A DNA stretch of 64,000 nucleotides from Mesorhizobium sp. (GCA_027492275.1 JAPUFC010000029.1:26956-90955); one strand, 5' to 3'; counted from the stretch's first letter, positions 22,353-35,452 are shown. The notes: generated from the sequence alone by a model not told the origin. Program-made: numbers and translations.

Positions 22353-24197
22353 ATGTTCCAGACGTTCGACAGCGAGGGTGACGGCGCGCGGGGAGCCGGG
22401 CGCATCGGAAAGCTGCGGGCGTGGCTGACCGCGCACGAGCTTCAGGGCTTCATCGTTCCGCGCGCCGACGAGCACCAGGGCGAGTACGTGCCGCCGCGCT
22501 CGGAACGGCTGCGGTGGCTGACCGGCTTTTCCGGCTCCGCGGGCGTCGCCCTCGTGCTGACGGAGCGCGCGGTCGTCTTCGTGGACGGCCGCTACACGCT
22601 GCAGGTGCGCGATCAGGTCGACCCCGACATCTTCGCCGTCGAAAGCCTGATCGACAATCCGCCAGCCGCCTGGATCGCGGCGAACCTGTCGAAGGGCGCG
22701 CGGCTGGGCTTCGACCCCTGGCTGCACACGACGAGCGACGCCCGCGCGCTGCGCAAGGCCGCCGAAAAGGCGGGGGCGACCCTGGTGGCGCTGGAGGAGA
22801 ACCCGGTCGACGCGATCTGGGACGACCAGCCCGAGCCGCCGCTGGCGCCGGTCGAGATTCATCCCGCCGAGTTCGCCGGCGAGCTGGCCAGGGACAAGCT
22901 GGCGCGGCTCGCCTCGGCGGTCGCGGAGGCAGGCGCGACCCATGCGGTGCTGACCGACCCCTCCTCCATCGCCTGGGCCTTCAACATTCGCGGCGCGGAC
23001 GTGCCGCACACGCCGCTGGCGCTCGGCTTCGCCGTCGTCGCGGCGGAAGGCCTTCCCCTGCTGTTCATGGACGAGCGCAAGCTCGGCATCGAGCAGAAGG
23101 CCTATCTGACGCAGCTTGCCGGGCTGCGCGCGCCCGATGCGCTGGAGGCCGAGATCGCGGGCCTCGCCAGAAACGGCGCGCGGATCGCCCTCGACCCCGC
23201 ACTGGCGGCCGACCGCCTGCGCATGCTGGTCGAGCGGAACGGCGGCGCGGTCGTCGCCGCGCCCGATCCCGCCCGCCTGCCGCGCGCCACCAAGAACCCC
23301 ACGGAGATCGCCGGATCGCGCGCCGCGCACCGCCGCGACGGCGCCGCCATGGCGCGGCTCCTGTGCTGGCTGGACGCTCGGGAACCCGGCTCGCTCGACG
23401 AGATAACGGTGGTGAAGAGGCTCGAGGAGACGCGCCGCAAGGTTGGCGAGGAAACGCAGATGCCGCTGCGCGACGTGTCCTTCCCCACCATATCCGGCGC
23501 CGGGCCGAACGGCGCGATCATCCACTACCGCGTGTCCACAGCGACCAACCGGACGCTTGCGCCTGGCGAGCTCTTCCTGCTCGATTCGGGCGCGCAGTAT
23601 CGCGACGGCACGACCGACGTGACGCGCACCGTCGCCGTCGGCACGCCGACGGACGAGATGCGCGAGCGCTTCACTTTGGTGCTAAAGGGGCTGATCCGCC
23701 TGTCCATGGCGCGCTTCCCGGCGGGCACGCGCGGCGCCGACCTCGACGCCATCCCGCGCCAGGCGCTTTGGAACGCCGGTCTGGACTACGCGCACGGCAC
23801 CGGCCACGGCGTCGGCTCCTACCTCGCCGTGCATGAGGGCCCGCAGCGGATCGCCAGGAGCGGCACGGAGAAGCTGCTGGAGGGCATGATCCTGTCCAAC
23901 GAGCCCGGCTACTACAAGCCGGGCGCCTACGGCATACGCTGCGAGAACCTCGTCATCGTCGAGGCCGCGCGCCCGATCGATGGCGGCGATCTGCCCATGC
24001 ACGGCTTCGAGACGCTGACGCTGGTTCCCTTCGACGCCCGCCTGATCAGGACAGAGATGTTGTCGGACGAGGAGCGCGCCTGGCTGGACGCCTATCACGC
24101 CCGCGTGCTGGCCGAGATCGGTCCGATGCTCGACGGCGAGGCGCTGCGCTGGCTGGAGAAGGCCACCGCGCCGCTTCGGGATTCGCTTACCCCATGA
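22353..24197 (+). CDS. pepP: Xaa-Pro aminopeptidase (M24B family)
   Basis: A 614-aa metallopeptidase removing N-terminal residues before proline. Two creatinase-type N-terminal domains (1-310) precede the pita-bread domain. Metal ligands are visible in LDSGAQYRDGTTDVTRT (two Asp), HGTGHGVGSYLAVHE (His), NEPGYY (Glu) and RCENLVIVE (Glu). The ATG at 22353 was chosen because the upstream in-frame sequence looks non-coding. Length fits the long aminopeptidase P class. Its last 11 bp overlap the convergent azlD-like gene. Confidence 0.93.
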   Translation: MFQTFDSEGDGARGAGRIGKLRAWLTAHELQGFIVPRADEHQGEYVPPRSERLRWLTGFSGSAGVALVLTERAVVFVDGRYTLQVRDQVDPDIFAVESLIDNPPAAWIAANLSKGARLGFDPWLHTTSDARALRKAAEKAGATLVALEENPVDAIWDDQPEPPLAPVEIHPAEFAGELARDKLARLASAVAEAGATHAVLTDPSSIAWAFNIRGADVPHTPLALGFAVVAAEGLPLLFMDERKLGIEQKAYLTQLAGLRAPDALEAEIAGLARNGARIALDPALAADRLRMLVERNGGAVVAAPDPARLPRATKNPTEIAGSRAAHRRDGAAMARLLCWLDAREPGSLDEITVVKRLEETRRKVGEETQMPLRDVSFPTISGAGPNGAIIHYRVSTATNRTLAPGELFLLDSGAQYRDGTTDVTRTVAVGTPTDEMRERFTLVLKGLIRLSMARFPAGTRGADLDAIPRQALWNAGLDYAHGTGHGVGSYLAVHEGPQRIARSGTEKLLEGMILSNEPGYYKPGAYGIRCENLVIVEAARPIDGGDLPMHGFETLTLVPFDARLIRTEMLSDEERAWLDAYHARVLAEIGPMLDGEALRWLEKATAPLRDSLTP

Positions 24198-24483
24198 ACT
24201 GACGCAGGACGACAAGCACGGCCGCGCCCGACAGGAACATCGCCAGCAGGCCGCTGCGCAGCGAGACGATCGTCGCCACGGCAAGAGAGGCCAGTTCGGC
24301 GGGTCCGCCGGCCATCGCGGCAGGCGCCACCAGAGTCGTCAGGACCGCAGCGGGGACCGCGTTCAGACCGGCCTGCACGCGGGGGTGGATGCGCTCGAAC
24401 CGCGACAGCACGAGATGCCCGCCGACACGCGTCAGATAGGTCATCAGCGCGCCGCCGACGATGATCCAGAGCGTCGTGCTCAT
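24187..24483 (-). CDS. azlD: AzlD family branched-chain amino acid transport subunit
   Basis: A 98-aa membrane protein with about three to four hydrophobic helices. The TYLTRVGGHLVLSRF segment and the small size match AzlD, the partner of AzlC in branched-chain amino acid efflux. Its ATG overlaps the azlC stop (ATGA), showing translational coupling. Confidence 0.88.
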   Translation of the reverse strand: MSTTLWIIVGGALMTYLTRVGGHLVLSRFERIHPRVQAGLNAVPAAVLTTLVAPAAMAGGPAELASLAVATIVSLRSGLLAMFLSGAAVLVVLRQFMG

Positions 24484-25223
24484 TCGTCCGCGCCCTTTTC
24501 CCGGCGCGGCACTGGCATGGCGGCGGCAAGAAGAATTCCCGCCAGCGCGCCGACCGAGACATGCCACGGCGAGCCGATCGTGTTGTAGGCCACCACCGAG
24601 GCGACGGCGCTGGCGGCGACGACCGGCGCCCACATGGTCCGCTTGCGGAAGCCCATGACGAGCCCGAGGAAATAGATCGGCAGCAGGAAGTCGATGCCGA
24701 TCGCATGCGGGTCGGGGATCAGCCGGCCGAAAGCCGCGCCAACCGCCGAGCCGCCCACCCATGCCGTGTAGAAGGTCAGCGCCATCCCCATGTACCAGGC
24801 GAAGGTGATGGGCTCGCGCTTTTCCGCCTTGAGCTCGCTTTCGGCATAGAGCGGGTCGACGAGGAAGAAGAAGCCGACCGCCTGCCGAGGCAGGGACCAG
24901 CCGGCGATGCGCGGACCGACCGCCGCCGAATACAGGACATGCCGGAAATTGACGGCGAAGATGGACAGCACGACCAGCCAGGGCGACACCGACTGTCCAA
25001 AAAGCTCGATCCCCACCATCTGGCTTGCGCCGCCGAAGATCGCGGCGCTCATCAGCACCGCTTCGAACGCAGACATGCCCGTGCTCACGGCCAGGGCACC
25101 GTACAGCAGCGCGAAGGGAAAGGTCGCGACCAGCGCCGGGATGCCGTCGCGGCCGCCGCGCCGAAAATCTCGCGCGGCGGTGCCTTGGAAGATGGTCAAA
25201 GTCACGGACTCGGATTTACGCAA
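24480..25223 (-). CDS. azlC: AzlC family branched-chain amino acid permease
   Basis: A 247-aa permease with about six hydrophobic segments. The start of the conserved domain (GIPALVATFPFALLYGALA) and the FGGASQMVGIELF and NFRHVLYSAA motifs mark the AzlC family. With AzlD it exports branched-chain amino acids. The two-gene unit is isolated, with ligA ending about 75 bp upstream of its start, so it probably has its own promoter. Confidence 0.9.
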   Translation of the reverse strand: MRKSESVTLTIFQGTAARDFRRGGRDGIPALVATFPFALLYGALAVSTGMSAFEAVLMSAAIFGGASQMVGIELFGQSVSPWLVVLSIFAVNFRHVLYSAAVGPRIAGWSLPRQAVGFFFLVDPLYAESELKAEKREPITFAWYMGMALTFYTAWVGGSAVGAAFGRLIPDPHAIGIDFLLPIYFLGLVMGFRKRTMWAPVVAASAVASVVAYNTIGSPWHVSVGALAGILLAAAMPVPRREKGADE

Positions 25224-25299
25224 GCGCCTGTCTACAAACGCGGCCGCCGCCTGTCACTTCAAATCGGTTGAGCCAACCGCAAATGCGGCGGGACCGCGC

Positions 25300-27573
<2,274 letters not shown>

Positions 27574-29247
27574 TCACGACACGGCGGCATTCTCCCGCAG
27601 CAGCCGCTCTGCCGCCGCCCGCGCCTCTTCGGTGATCGTCGCGCCGGCCAGCATGCGCGCGATCTCTTCCTGGCGAGCGGCGCGGTCCATGGCCGCCACC
27701 GCCGTAGCCACGCGGCTGGAATCGCCGCTCTTGGAGATCAGGAAATGTGTCGCCGCGCGCGCCGCCACCTGCGGCGCATGCGTCACCGACAGTACCTGCA
27801 CGCGCTGCGACAGCCGCGCCAGCCGCTGCCCGATGGCGTCGGCGACGGCGCCGCCCACGCCCGTGTCGATCTCGTCGAACACCAGCGTCGGCGCGGAGCC
27901 GCGATCGGCCAGCGCCACCTTGAGCGCCAGAAGGAAGCGCGACAGCTCGCCGCCCGACGCGACCTTCATCATCGGACCGGGGCGCGTGCCGGGGTTGGTC
28001 CGCACCCAGAACTCGACCTGGTCGATGCCCTCTTCCGCCCGGTTGTCGGGTTCGCTGCCCATCTGGACGATGAATTCGGCGCGGTCGAGCTTGAGCGCCG
28101 GCAGCTCGGCCATCACCGCCCTGCACAGCGTCAGCGCCGCCGCCGCGCGCAGTTCGGACAGCCGCGCGGCGATTCCGTCGTAAGTGTCGCGCGCCGCCCT
28201 CGCCTGCTTCTCCAGCACGCCGAGCTTTTCCTCGCCTGCGTCGAGGTCGGCGAGATCGGCCGCCATCGCATCGCGCCTGGCCGCCAGATCGTCGACGGGC
28301 ACGCCGAACTTGCGCGAGGCGGCGCGCAGCGCGAACAGCCTCTCCTCGGACCGCTCCAGCCTCTGCGGATCGTACTCGATCGCCCGCATGGCGGCCTGCA
28401 CGCCGGACTGCGCGGCATCGAGCGCGATCAGCGCCTCGTCCAGACAACGGGTGACATCGTCGAGAATGCCCGGCGCATCGGCCGATTTGCGCTCCAAGCG
28501 GCGAAGCAGGCTGGCCAGCGCCGGCAGCGGCGAAGCCGAGCCGGACAGCACGTCGTCGGCATCCTTGATCTCGGCGGCGATCTTCTCCGAGCGCATCATC
28601 GAGGCGCGGAACTCGGCCAGCTCGGTTTCCTCGCCCGGCTGCGGGTCCAGCTTGGCGAGTTCGGCAACGGCCGCGCGCAAGAAATCAGCTTCGCGCGCCG
28701 CCGCTTCGACCCTGGCGCGGTGCCGCGCCAGCCCCTGCTCGCTCTCGCGCCACAGCCGCCAGGCCTCGGCGCAGCGGCGCACCTCGCCGACATGGCCGCC
28801 GAAGGCGTCCAGCAGCGCGCGGTGCGCGGCGGCGTCGACCAGCGCGCGGTCATCGTGCTGCCCGTGGATTTCGACCAGCGTACGGCCGAGATCGCGCATC
28901 AGCCCGACGCTGGACGGCTGGTCGTTGATGAAGACGCGCGTGCGCCCGTCACCCGCCTGCATGCGGCGCAGGATGATGTCGCCGTCGTCCTCGATCGCAT
29001 TGTCGGCAAGCAGCGCGCGCGCCGGATGGTTGCGTGGCACGTCGAAAACGGCCGTGACCTGGCCCTGGGTCGCACCGTGGCGCACCAGCGACGCATCGCC
29101 GCGCCCGCCGAGCGCCAGCGCCAAAGCGTCGAGGAGAATGGACTTGCCGGCGCCGGTCTCGCCCGTCAGCACGGAAAGGCCGGGCGAGAAATCGACGTCC
29201 AGTCGCTCGATCAGGACGATATCGCGGATCGAGAGCCGGGCCAGCAT
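27574..29247 (-). CDS. recN: DNA repair protein RecN (SMC-like ATPase)
   Basis: A 557-aa protein. Walker A is GETGAGKSILLDALALALGG near residues 29-48. Coiled-coil segments lie between about 150-370. The C-terminal ABC signature (VASGGELSRFLLALK) and Walker B (TLVFDEIDTGVGG) follow. It acts in double-strand break repair. It starts 16 bp after the bamD stop, so the two are probably co-transcribed. Confidence 0.95.
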   Translation of the reverse strand: MLARLSIRDIVLIERLDVDFSPGLSVLTGETGAGKSILLDALALALGGRGDASLVRHGATQGQVTAVFDVPRNHPARALLADNAIEDDGDIILRRMQAGDGRTRVFINDQPSSVGLMRDLGRTLVEIHGQHDDRALVDAAAHRALLDAFGGHVGEVRRCAEAWRLWRESEQGLARHRARVEAAAREADFLRAAVAELAKLDPQPGEETELAEFRASMMRSEKIAAEIKDADDVLSGSASPLPALASLLRRLERKSADAPGILDDVTRCLDEALIALDAAQSGVQAAMRAIEYDPQRLERSEERLFALRAASRKFGVPVDDLAARRDAMAADLADLDAGEEKLGVLEKQARAARDTYDGIAARLSELRAAAALTLCRAVMAELPALKLDRAEFIVQMGSEPDNRAEEGIDQVEFWVRTNPGTRPGPMMKVASGGELSRFLLALKVALADRGSAPTLVFDEIDTGVGGAVADAIGQRLARLSQRVQVLSVTHAPQVAARAATHFLISKSGDSSRVATAVAAMDRAARQEEIARMLAGATITEEARAAAERLLRENAAVS

Positions 29248-29263
29248 CCGGGGCGTTTCGGCC

Positions 29264-30133
29264 TCAGGCGCGGCCCGTGATGGTCTTGGCCGCGCGATCC
29301 AGCCACGACCCGCGATCCTCGCGCGGCTCCAGCCCGCCCTTCTGCAACAGCGCGTAGGAATCCTTGTACCACGGACTGTCGGGGAAGTTGTGCCCCAGCA
29401 CGGCCGCCGCCGCCTGCGCCTCCGAGGTCAGGCCCATCGCGTAATAGGTCTCGGTCAGACGCGCCAGCGCCTCCTCGACGTGCCGCGTGTTGGAATAGGC
29501 CTCCACGACGTTGCGGAACCGGCGCACCGCCGCGACATATTCCTTGCGCTCCATGTAGTAGCGGCCGACCTGCATCTCCTTGCCGGCGAGCTGGTCGCGG
29601 GCCATGCGGATCTTTTGCTTGGCGTCCTCCACATATTCAGAGTCCGGCCAGCGCTGCACCACCTCGTTCATCGCCTCGATCGTGCGCCGGGCGTCGCCCT
29701 GGTCCTGCGTGACGTCGCGGATCTGGCGGAAATAGCTGAGGCCGATGATGTACTGCGCGTACGCCGCCTCCTCCGACGACGGATAGAGCGTCAGGTAGCG
29801 GCGCGATGCGGTGATCGCCTCCGTGTACTGGCCCTGGCGGTAGTTGGTGAAGGCGCCCATCACCAGCGCCTTGCGCGCATATTCCGAATAGGGATGCTGG
29901 CGGTCGACCGACTCGAACTTGCGGCTCGCCTCCTTCAGGCGGCCGGCGTTCAGGTTGGCAAGACCCTGATTGTAGAGCTGGTCGGCGGGATCGGTCTGCT
30001 CGACATAGGTCGACAGGTTGAGATCCTTCTCGCCGCCCATGCAGCCGGCAAGCGCGGGCATCAGCAGGATGGCGGTGACGGCCGCGGCCAGCGGGCCGGC
30101 CTTTCGCGCACGAGGCGATTCCTGGACAATCAT
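29264..30133 (-). CDS. bamD: Outer membrane assembly lipoprotein BamD
   Basis: A 289-aa lipoprotein from the ATG at 30133, with signal peptide and lipobox ALAGC (Cys31). Five TPR-like repeats follow (for example [24 protein letters not shown] split across two helices, and [13 protein letters not shown]), the BamD/ComL pattern. It is an essential part of the BAM complex for outer membrane beta-barrels. Starts at 30160 and 30175 are also in frame. The 30133 start gives a compact signal peptide and has a GAAGGGG 11-14 bp upstream. Confidence 0.93.
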   Translation of the reverse strand: MIVQESPRARKAGPLAAAVTAILLMPALAGCMGGEKDLNLSTYVEQTDPADQLYNQGLANLNAGRLKEASRKFESVDRQHPYSEYARKALVMGAFTNYRQGQYTEAITASRRYLTLYPSSEEAAYAQYIIGLSYFRQIRDVTQDQGDARRTIEAMNEVVQRWPDSEYVEDAKQKIRMARDQLAGKEMQVGRYYMERKEYVAAVRRFRNVVEAYSNTRHVEEALARLTETYYAMGLTSEAQAAAAVLGHNFPDSPWYKDSYALLQKGGLEPREDRGSWLDRAAKTITGRA

Positions 30134-30172
30134 CGTTGGATAAAGCCCCTTCGGCGTCATTCTGCGCACGGT

Positions 30173-30201
30173 CATAGATCATAACCGCTTGTTTTCGGCA
30201 A
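30173..30201 (-). promoter_or_regulatory. Possible promoter upstream of bamD
   Basis: On the minus strand, TTGCCG (30201-30196), 17 bp, then TCTATG (30178-30173). Transcription would begin near 30166, which supports the 30133 start. Moderate match only. Confidence 0.3.
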
Positions 30202-30262
30202 CGCTATGGCCCCGCAATCGCGCATTTTTGTGGCGCGCGCCTCGCCCGTCGAAGGTTCTGGC

Positions 30263-31213
30263 TCAGATCACCCAGGGCGCGTAGACGGCCGCGTTCACCG
30301 CGATCATCTCGGCGGAGCGCCCGCGCTGGCGGCGCGTGGTCTCGACGATCTCGAACGCCGTAGGGTCGCTGATCAGCCGGCGCAGCGCGGCCGCGTTGAG
30401 CCGGTGCCCGCCGCGATAGGAGCGGAAGCAGCCGATGAAGCGCGCACCGGCCAGCGCCAGGTCGCCCATCGCGTCCAGCGTCTTGTGCCGCGCGAACTCG
30501 TCCGGATAGCGCAGCCCTTCCATGTTGATGACGCGATGGTCGTCGCCGATCACCACCGTGTTCTCCAGCGAGGAGCCGAGCGCGAAGCCCGCCGCCCACA
30601 GCCGCTCGACATCCTTCATGAAGCCGAAGGTGCGCGCCCGGGAGAGATCGTTGCGGAAAACGTCCTCGCCGATGTCGGCGGCAAAGCTCTGGCGGCCGAT
30701 GGCCGGGCTCTCGAAATCGATCTCGACCTCGAATCGCGTGCCCGCATGCGGCTGGAACTCGGCCCAGGAGGCGCCGCTGTCGATGCGCACCGGCTTCAGC
30801 ACGCGGATATAGCGCCGCTTGGCGGAAAGCTGCTCGATGCCGGCGGCGTCGATCGCCTCGACGATCGAGGCGGCGCTGCCGTCGAGGATCGGAACCTCGC
30901 CGCCCTCGACCTCGACCACGAGATTGTCGATTCCCAGCCCAAAAAGCGCCGCCATCAGATGTTCGACTGTGCCGACGTGAGAGCCCGCCGGGTCGCCGAT
31001 GACGGTGCAGAGGTCGGTCGCGCCGATCTCGGACGCCAGCGCGCGGATTTCACGCGTGTGGCCGGAGGGCTCCGGCAGGGAGAAGACGATACCTGTGTCG
31101 GCGTCCGCTGGCAGAAGGGTGATGGCGGTCGGCTTGCCGCCATGCACGCCCACACCCGTCAGAACGGCGCGTTTCCTGAGAGTTGTCTGGTAGTCGTGCA
31201 AGTCGATCCCCAT
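30263..31213 (-). CDS. lpxC: UDP-3-O-acyl-GlcNAc deacetylase LpxC
   Basis: A 316-aa zinc deacetylase, the committing step of lipid A synthesis. Zinc-ligand motifs are present: STVEHLMAALFG (His), and the HKTLDAMGDLALAG segment (His and Asp). The start YQTTLRKRAVLTGVGVHGGKP is typical. Its position after ftsZ is conserved in many Gram-negatives, coordinating envelope and septum growth. A predicted promoter lies about 95 bp upstream, with a hairpin separating it from ftsZ. Confidence 0.96.
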   Translation of the reverse strand: MGIDLHDYQTTLRKRAVLTGVGVHGGKPTAITLLPADADTGIVFSLPEPSGHTREIRALASEIGATDLCTVIGDPAGSHVGTVEHLMAALFGLGIDNLVVEVEGGEVPILDGSAASIVEAIDAAGIEQLSAKRRYIRVLKPVRIDSGASWAEFQPHAGTRFEVEIDFESPAIGRQSFAADIGEDVFRNDLSRARTFGFMKDVERLWAAGFALGSSLENTVVIGDDHRVINMEGLRYPDEFARHKTLDAMGDLALAGARFIGCFRSYRGGHRLNAAALRRLISDPTAFEIVETTRRQRGRSAEMIAVNAAVYAPWVI

Positions 31214-31306
31214 ATGCCCGAGCCGAACGACGACCGAGCGGGTCTACGCCGACTTGCCGGAGGCGCAGCCCATCCCCGAATCCTGCGCACCGGTCTTGAT
31301 GCGGGC

Positions 31307-31335
31307 AGAATAGTCGCCGGCGCGCCCGCCGCCAA
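31307..31335 (-). promoter_or_regulatory. Predicted sigma-70 promoter of lpxC
   Basis: On the minus strand, TTGGCG (31335-31330), 17 bp, then TATTCT (31312-31307). It would give a leader of about 85 nt before the lpxC ATG. Confidence 0.4.
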
Positions 31336-31414
31336 ATCACGGTTTCTTACTCCGTGTAACGGCAAACGACCGGTAACCTCTCCGTAACCTTTTGGATTTG
31401 CAGCCGTTTTGGAG

Positions 31415-31442
31415 ACGGAGCCGGAAGCGTGTCCGGCTCCGT
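31415..31442 (-). terminator. Hairpin after ftsZ
   Basis: An 11-bp perfect stem (31415-31425 with 31432-31442) and a 6-base loop, 14 bp after the ftsZ stop. No T-run follows on the minus strand, so it may be a Rho-helped terminator or a transcript stabiliser between ftsZ and lpxC. Confidence 0.45.
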
Positions 31443-31456
31443 TACAGGCAGTCGGC

Positions 31457-33154
31457 TCAGTTGGCCTGGCGGCGCAGGAAGGCCGGGATGTCGAGCTGAT
31501 CGTCTTCCTGGCTGGGGCGCGACGGCGCGGTCAGGCGGCCATGCTCGTCGAGCTGGCCGCGGCGCGGCGCGTAGAGCTGGGCGTCGTGGCCCGAGGCCAG
31601 GCGGCGCGCCTCCGGCGCAGGCTGGCGCAGCTTCGGCTCGCGCGGCTGCGCCGGCTGGAGACGGGCGGGTTCCTCCTCGCGGCGGGTCAGCCCGTTGGTC
31701 AGGCGCTTGAGCAGCCCCATCGGCCCGTTGCCCTCGTGGCTGTCGACGGCGCGGGCCTTGGCTTCCACCTCCGCCTGCACGACCGGCGGGAAGTCCTCCA
31801 CGCGCGGCATGCGCGGGGCGGCTGCGGCCGAGATCTGGGCCGGGTGCAGCGCCATCGGCGCGGGCACCGGAGCCTGCTGGACAAGAGCCGGCTGCACGGG
31901 AGCCTGCATGACCGGCGCCGGCTGGATGTAGCCGGCCTGCGGATGCGGGGCGGCCGCCGGCGGCGCCTGGAAGATCTTGTTCTGCGGGGCCTCGGCCGGC
32001 GCGACCGCGCGGGCGGCCATCGCGGCGGCGTTCAGGTCAGCCTGGCGGATGGCGTCGGCGACCGGATCGGCCGTGCGAACCTCAACCCGCTCCTGCTCCT
32101 GCGCGACCGGCTGGGCCGCGACCGGACGCGTGGTCGGTTTTCCCGACGGGGTCCTCAGCGCGATCGGCGTGGCGGCGATCTGCTCGGCCGACTTGTCGAT
32201 GCCGGTGGCGACTACCGACACGCGGATCACGCCTTCCAGCTCCTCGTCGAAGGTCGCGCCGAGGATGATGTTGGCGTCCTGGTCGACCTCCTCGCGGATG
32301 CGGGTCGCGGCCTCGTCGACCTCGAACAGGGTCAGGTCGCGGCCGCCGGTGATCGAGATCAGCAGGCCCTTCGCGCCCTTCATCGACGTCTCGTCGAGCA
32401 GCGGGTTGGAGATGGCGGCTTCCGCCGCGGCCATGGCGCGGCCCTCGCCGGACGCCTCGCCCGTGCCCATCATCGCCTTGCCCATCTCGCGCATGACCGA
32501 GCGCACATCGGCGAAGTCGAGATTGATCAGGCCTTCCTTGACCATCAGGTCGGTGATGCAGGCCACGCCCGAATAGAGCACCTGGTCGGCCATCGAGAAG
32601 GCATCGGCGAAGGTGGTCTTGTCGTTGGCCAGCCGGAACAGGTTCTGGTTCGGGATGACGATCAGCGTGTCGACGCACTTCTGCAGTTCCTCGATGCCGA
32701 GGTCCGCGGTCTTCATGCGGCGCTGGCCCTCGAAGTGGAACGGCTTGGTGACGACGCCGACGGTGAGGATGCCCTTCTCGCGCGCGGCGCGGGCGACGAC
32801 CGGCGCAGCGCCCGTGCCCGTGCCGCCGCCCATGCCGGCGGTGACGAAGCACATATGCGTGTTGGACAGGTGGTCGATGATCTCGTCGATGCACTCCTCG
32901 GCGGCGGCGCGTCCGACCTCGGGCTGCGAGCCGGCGCCCAGGCCCTCGGTGACATGCGCGCCGAGCTGAACGAGGCGCTCGGCCTTCGACATCGTCAACG
33001 CCTGCGCGTCGGTGTTGGCGACCACGAACTCGACGCCGCGCAACCCGGCGGAGATCATGTTGTTGACCGCGTTGCCGCCGCCGCCGCCGACACCGAACAC
33101 GGTGATTCGCGGCCTGAGCTCGGTGATGTCCGGCTTTTTCAAGTTGATGGTCAT
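31457..33154 (-). CDS. ftsZ: Cell division protein FtsZ
   Basis: A 565-aa tubulin homologue that forms the Z ring. The GTP-binding signature [14 protein letters not shown] lies at about residues 107-120, and the N-terminal [14 protein letters not shown] matches. After the globular part (about 320) there is an unusually long, Pro/Ala/Gln-rich linker of roughly 220 residues, then the conserved C-terminal peptide [12 protein letters not shown], which binds FtsA and other partners. Long linkers are known in alphaproteobacterial FtsZ. It is the last dcw gene, 64 bp after ftsA. Confidence 0.98.
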   Translation of the reverse strand: MTINLKKPDITELRPRITVFGVGGGGGNAVNNMISAGLRGVEFVVANTDAQALTMSKAERLVQLGAHVTEGLGAGSQPEVGRAAAEECIDEIIDHLSNTHMCFVTAGMGGGTGTGAAPVVARAAREKGILTVGVVTKPFHFEGQRRMKTADLGIEELQKCVDTLIVIPNQNLFRLANDKTTFADAFSMADQVLYSGVACITDLMVKEGLINLDFADVRSVMREMGKAMMGTGEASGEGRAMAAAEAAISNPLLDETSMKGAKGLLISITGGRDLTLFEVDEAATRIREEVDQDANIILGATFDEELEGVIRVSVVATGIDKSAEQIAATPIALRTPSGKPTTRPVAAQPVAQEQERVEVRTADPVADAIRQADLNAAAMAARAVAPAEAPQNKIFQAPPAAAPHPQAGYIQPAPVMQAPVQPALVQQAPVPAPMALHPAQISAAAAPRMPRVEDFPPVVQAEVEAKARAVDSHEGNGPMGLLKRLTNGLTRREEEPARLQPAQPREPKLRQPAPEARRLASGHDAQLYAPRRGQLDEHGRLTAPSRPSQEDDQLDIPAFLRRQAN

Positions 33155-33218
33155 GATGTCGTCCTCTGCCTTTCCTGCCGCATCGCCGCTGCGGCCGCCA
33201 TGGGGCTGTCCCCGCCGA

Positions 33219-34523
33219 TTAAAAACTGTCCCGTATCCACTGACTCATGCGATCCAGCCTCCCTCCGGTGCCGGTCATCTTCAGGTTCCCCAACCCGCGG
33301 GACTTCCTGATCTCGAAATTCGCGACCTGCGGATAGATCAGCAGGCCGACGGCGGCCGAGAAGGCCGATCCCTTGGCGGCTTCCGCCAGCCCGGCCACCC
33401 CCAGCGGCCGCCCGACGCGCACGTTGCGGCCGAGAATGCGGCGCGCCGCCTCCGGCAGGCCGGCGAGCTGCGCCGCACCCCCGGTCAGCACCACGCGCTT
33501 GCCGATGACGCCGCCGTAGCCGGAGCGGCCGAGCCGGTCGCGCAGGATCTCCAGCGTCTCCTCGACGCGGGCGCGCACGATGCGCGTGACGGTCGAGCGC
33601 GCCACCTGCATGGGCACCTCGTCGTCGTTGCCGATCGGCTGCACGCCGATCATGTCGCGGTCGTCGGCGCTGGAAGGCAGCGCCGAGCCGTGCATCACCT
33701 TGAGCCTTTCGGCATGATCGACGCGCGTCGACAGGCCCTTGGCGAGGTCCAGCGTCACATGGTTGCCGCCGACCGCGATGGCGTCGCAATGCACGAACTT
33801 GCCGTCGGCGAACACCGAGATCGTCGTCGTGCCGCCGCCCATGTCGATGCAGGCCGCGCCCAATTCCAGCTCGTCGTCCACCAGCGCCGCCAAACCGCTC
33901 GCATAAGGCGTCGCGACCATGCGCTCCACGGACAGGTGCGCGCGGTTGACGCACAGCTCCATGTTGCGCATCTGCGCGGCGTCGCCGGTCAGCACATGCA
34001 TGTCGACGCCGAGCTGGTCGCCGACCATGCCGCGCGGATCGCGGATGCCGCGCTCGCCGTCGAGGTGGAAGCCCACCGGCAGCGAATGCACCACCTCGCG
34101 CTCGGCCTTCAGCGCCTGCTTGGCGCCGGCGGCGAGCACGCGCTTGATGTCCGCCTCGTCGGCCTCGTGGCCGCCGAGATTGATCGTGGCGGAGAAGGAT
34201 TCGCTCTTCAGCCGTCCGGCCGTGATGTTGACGATCAGCGAATCGACGGTCAGCCCCGCCATCCGCTCGGCCGCGTCCACAGCCAGCCGGATCGCGTGCT
34301 CGGCCTTGTCCAGGTCGATGATGACGCCCGACTTCACGCCCTGCGACTTCTGGTGGCCGATGCCGATCACCTGCACGTCGTGGGTGCGGTTCTTCAGAAT
34401 CGGCGCGCCGTCGCGCGGCTTCAGCCGGGCGATGATGCAGCACACCTTACTCGATCCCACGTCGAGCACGGTGACGATGCCCGCGCGCTTCGATCCGTCC
34501 TTGCCTGCGCCGAGCCAGCTCAT
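33219..34523 (-). CDS. ftsA: Cell division protein FtsA
   Basis: A 434-aa actin-like ATPase that tethers FtsZ to the membrane. The phosphate-binding [13 protein letters not shown], the [14 protein letters not shown] segment and the [10 protein letters not shown] motif are seen. The C-terminal stretch [14 protein letters not shown] is the amphipathic membrane helix. The ATG at 34523 overlaps the ftsQ stop (ATGA); the frame stays open into ftsQ, but no FtsA homology extends there. Confidence 0.97.
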   Translation of the reverse strand: MSWLGAGKDGSKRAGIVTVLDVGSSKVCCIIARLKPRDGAPILKNRTHDVQVIGIGHQKSQGVKSGVIIDLDKAEHAIRLAVDAAERMAGLTVDSLIVNITAGRLKSESFSATINLGGHEADEADIKRVLAAGAKQALKAEREVVHSLPVGFHLDGERGIRDPRGMVGDQLGVDMHVLTGDAAQMRNMELCVNRAHLSVERMVATPYASGLAALVDDELELGAACIDMGGGTTTISVFADGKFVHCDAIAVGGNHVTLDLAKGLSTRVDHAERLKVMHGSALPSSADDRDMIGVQPIGNDDEVPMQVARSTVTRIVRARVEETLEILRDRLGRSGYGGVIGKRVVLTGGAAQLAGLPEAARRILGRNVRVGRPLGVAGLAEAAKGSAFSAAVGLLIYPQVANFEIRKSRGLGNLKMTGTGGRLDRMSQWIRDSF

Positions 34524-35452
34524 ATGTTTTGCCCCGGGCGCCGCTTGGCCGCCTTCAACTGTTCCTTGACCACCGCCTCGCGCGCCTTCTGCGCCTCGGG
34601 CGTCAGTTGCAGCACCAGCCGGTCGTCCTGCCTGAGATCCACCGACGCCACGTCGCGGGAGAACAGCCCCTCCTCGCGCTGCAGCCGCAGCAGCTCCGCC
34701 AGCGCGACATCCTCGCCGCCTTCCGGCAGCCGCACGGTGATGCCGTTGTCGAGCCTGAGATCCCAGCGCCGGCCGGCGACGCGGATATAGCCCTTGACCC
34801 GCGAGGCGAGCTCGGGGAAGCGCGCGATCCTGTCGATGAACTCCGCCGACTTCTCGGGCGCGCCGTAGCCCACGATCAGCGGCAGCGTCGCATGGCGCGA
34901 GCCGTCGAAGGGCACGACCACGGCGCCCGAACGCTCGACCACGGCGAGCTGGCTGCCATGCTGCCAGATGGCGAAGGGCAGCCGCTCGTCCAGCTTCACC
35001 TCGATCTCGTCGGGATAGATCTTGCGCACCGAGGCGGCCTTGACCCAGGGCAGCTCCGTCAGACGGGTCCGCGCCTCGTCGGCGTCGAAACCGATCAGCG
35101 ACGTCCAGCCGTCGAGGCCGATGCGCTCCAATATGTCGATCTCGGACGTTTCCGTGTTGCCCGTGATGCGGACCTTGTCGACCGCGAACCCCGTCCGCGC
35201 GGTGACGGCCTTCACATAGGCGGGGAAATGCCCGCCCACATAGGAGCCGTAGACGAAGGCGGACAGGCACAGCGCGAGCGCCGAAACGGAGGCCGCATAG
35301 CGCGGCGGCTCGTAGCCGCCGCCGACCAGGCGGCCGGCCACGCGCGCGGGCTTGCGCAGCAGACGCGGCATGACGAAACGGTCGCCGAGGGACGACAGGC
35401 CCGCAAGGCCCTTCCATCCCGATCCGACCGTTTCACGTTTCAGCGCATGCAC
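34520..35452 (-). CDS. ftsQ: Cell division protein FtsQ
   Basis: A 310-aa bitopic membrane protein. Cytoplasmic N-terminus, one membrane helix near residues 55-75 ([20 protein letters not shown]), then a POTRA domain ([20 protein letters not shown]) and the beta domain. The GTG at 35452 (VHALKRETV) was chosen because GGAGGA lies about 6 bp upstream. The longer TTG-started frame at 35473 has none. The start lies inside the ddlB end (13-bp overlap), consistent with coupling. Confidence 0.92.
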   Translation of the reverse strand: MHALKRETVGSGWKGLAGLSSLGDRFVMPRLLRKPARVAGRLVGGGYEPPRYAASVSALALCLSAFVYGSYVGGHFPAYVKAVTARTGFAVDKVRITGNTETSEIDILERIGLDGWTSLIGFDADEARTRLTELPWVKAASVRKIYPDEIEVKLDERLPFAIWQHGSQLAVVERSGAVVVPFDGSRHATLPLIVGYGAPEKSAEFIDRIARFPELASRVKGYIRVAGRRWDLRLDNGITVRLPEGGEDVALAELLRLQREEGLFSRDVASVDLRQDDRLVLQLTPEAQKAREAVVKEQLKAAKRRPGQNI

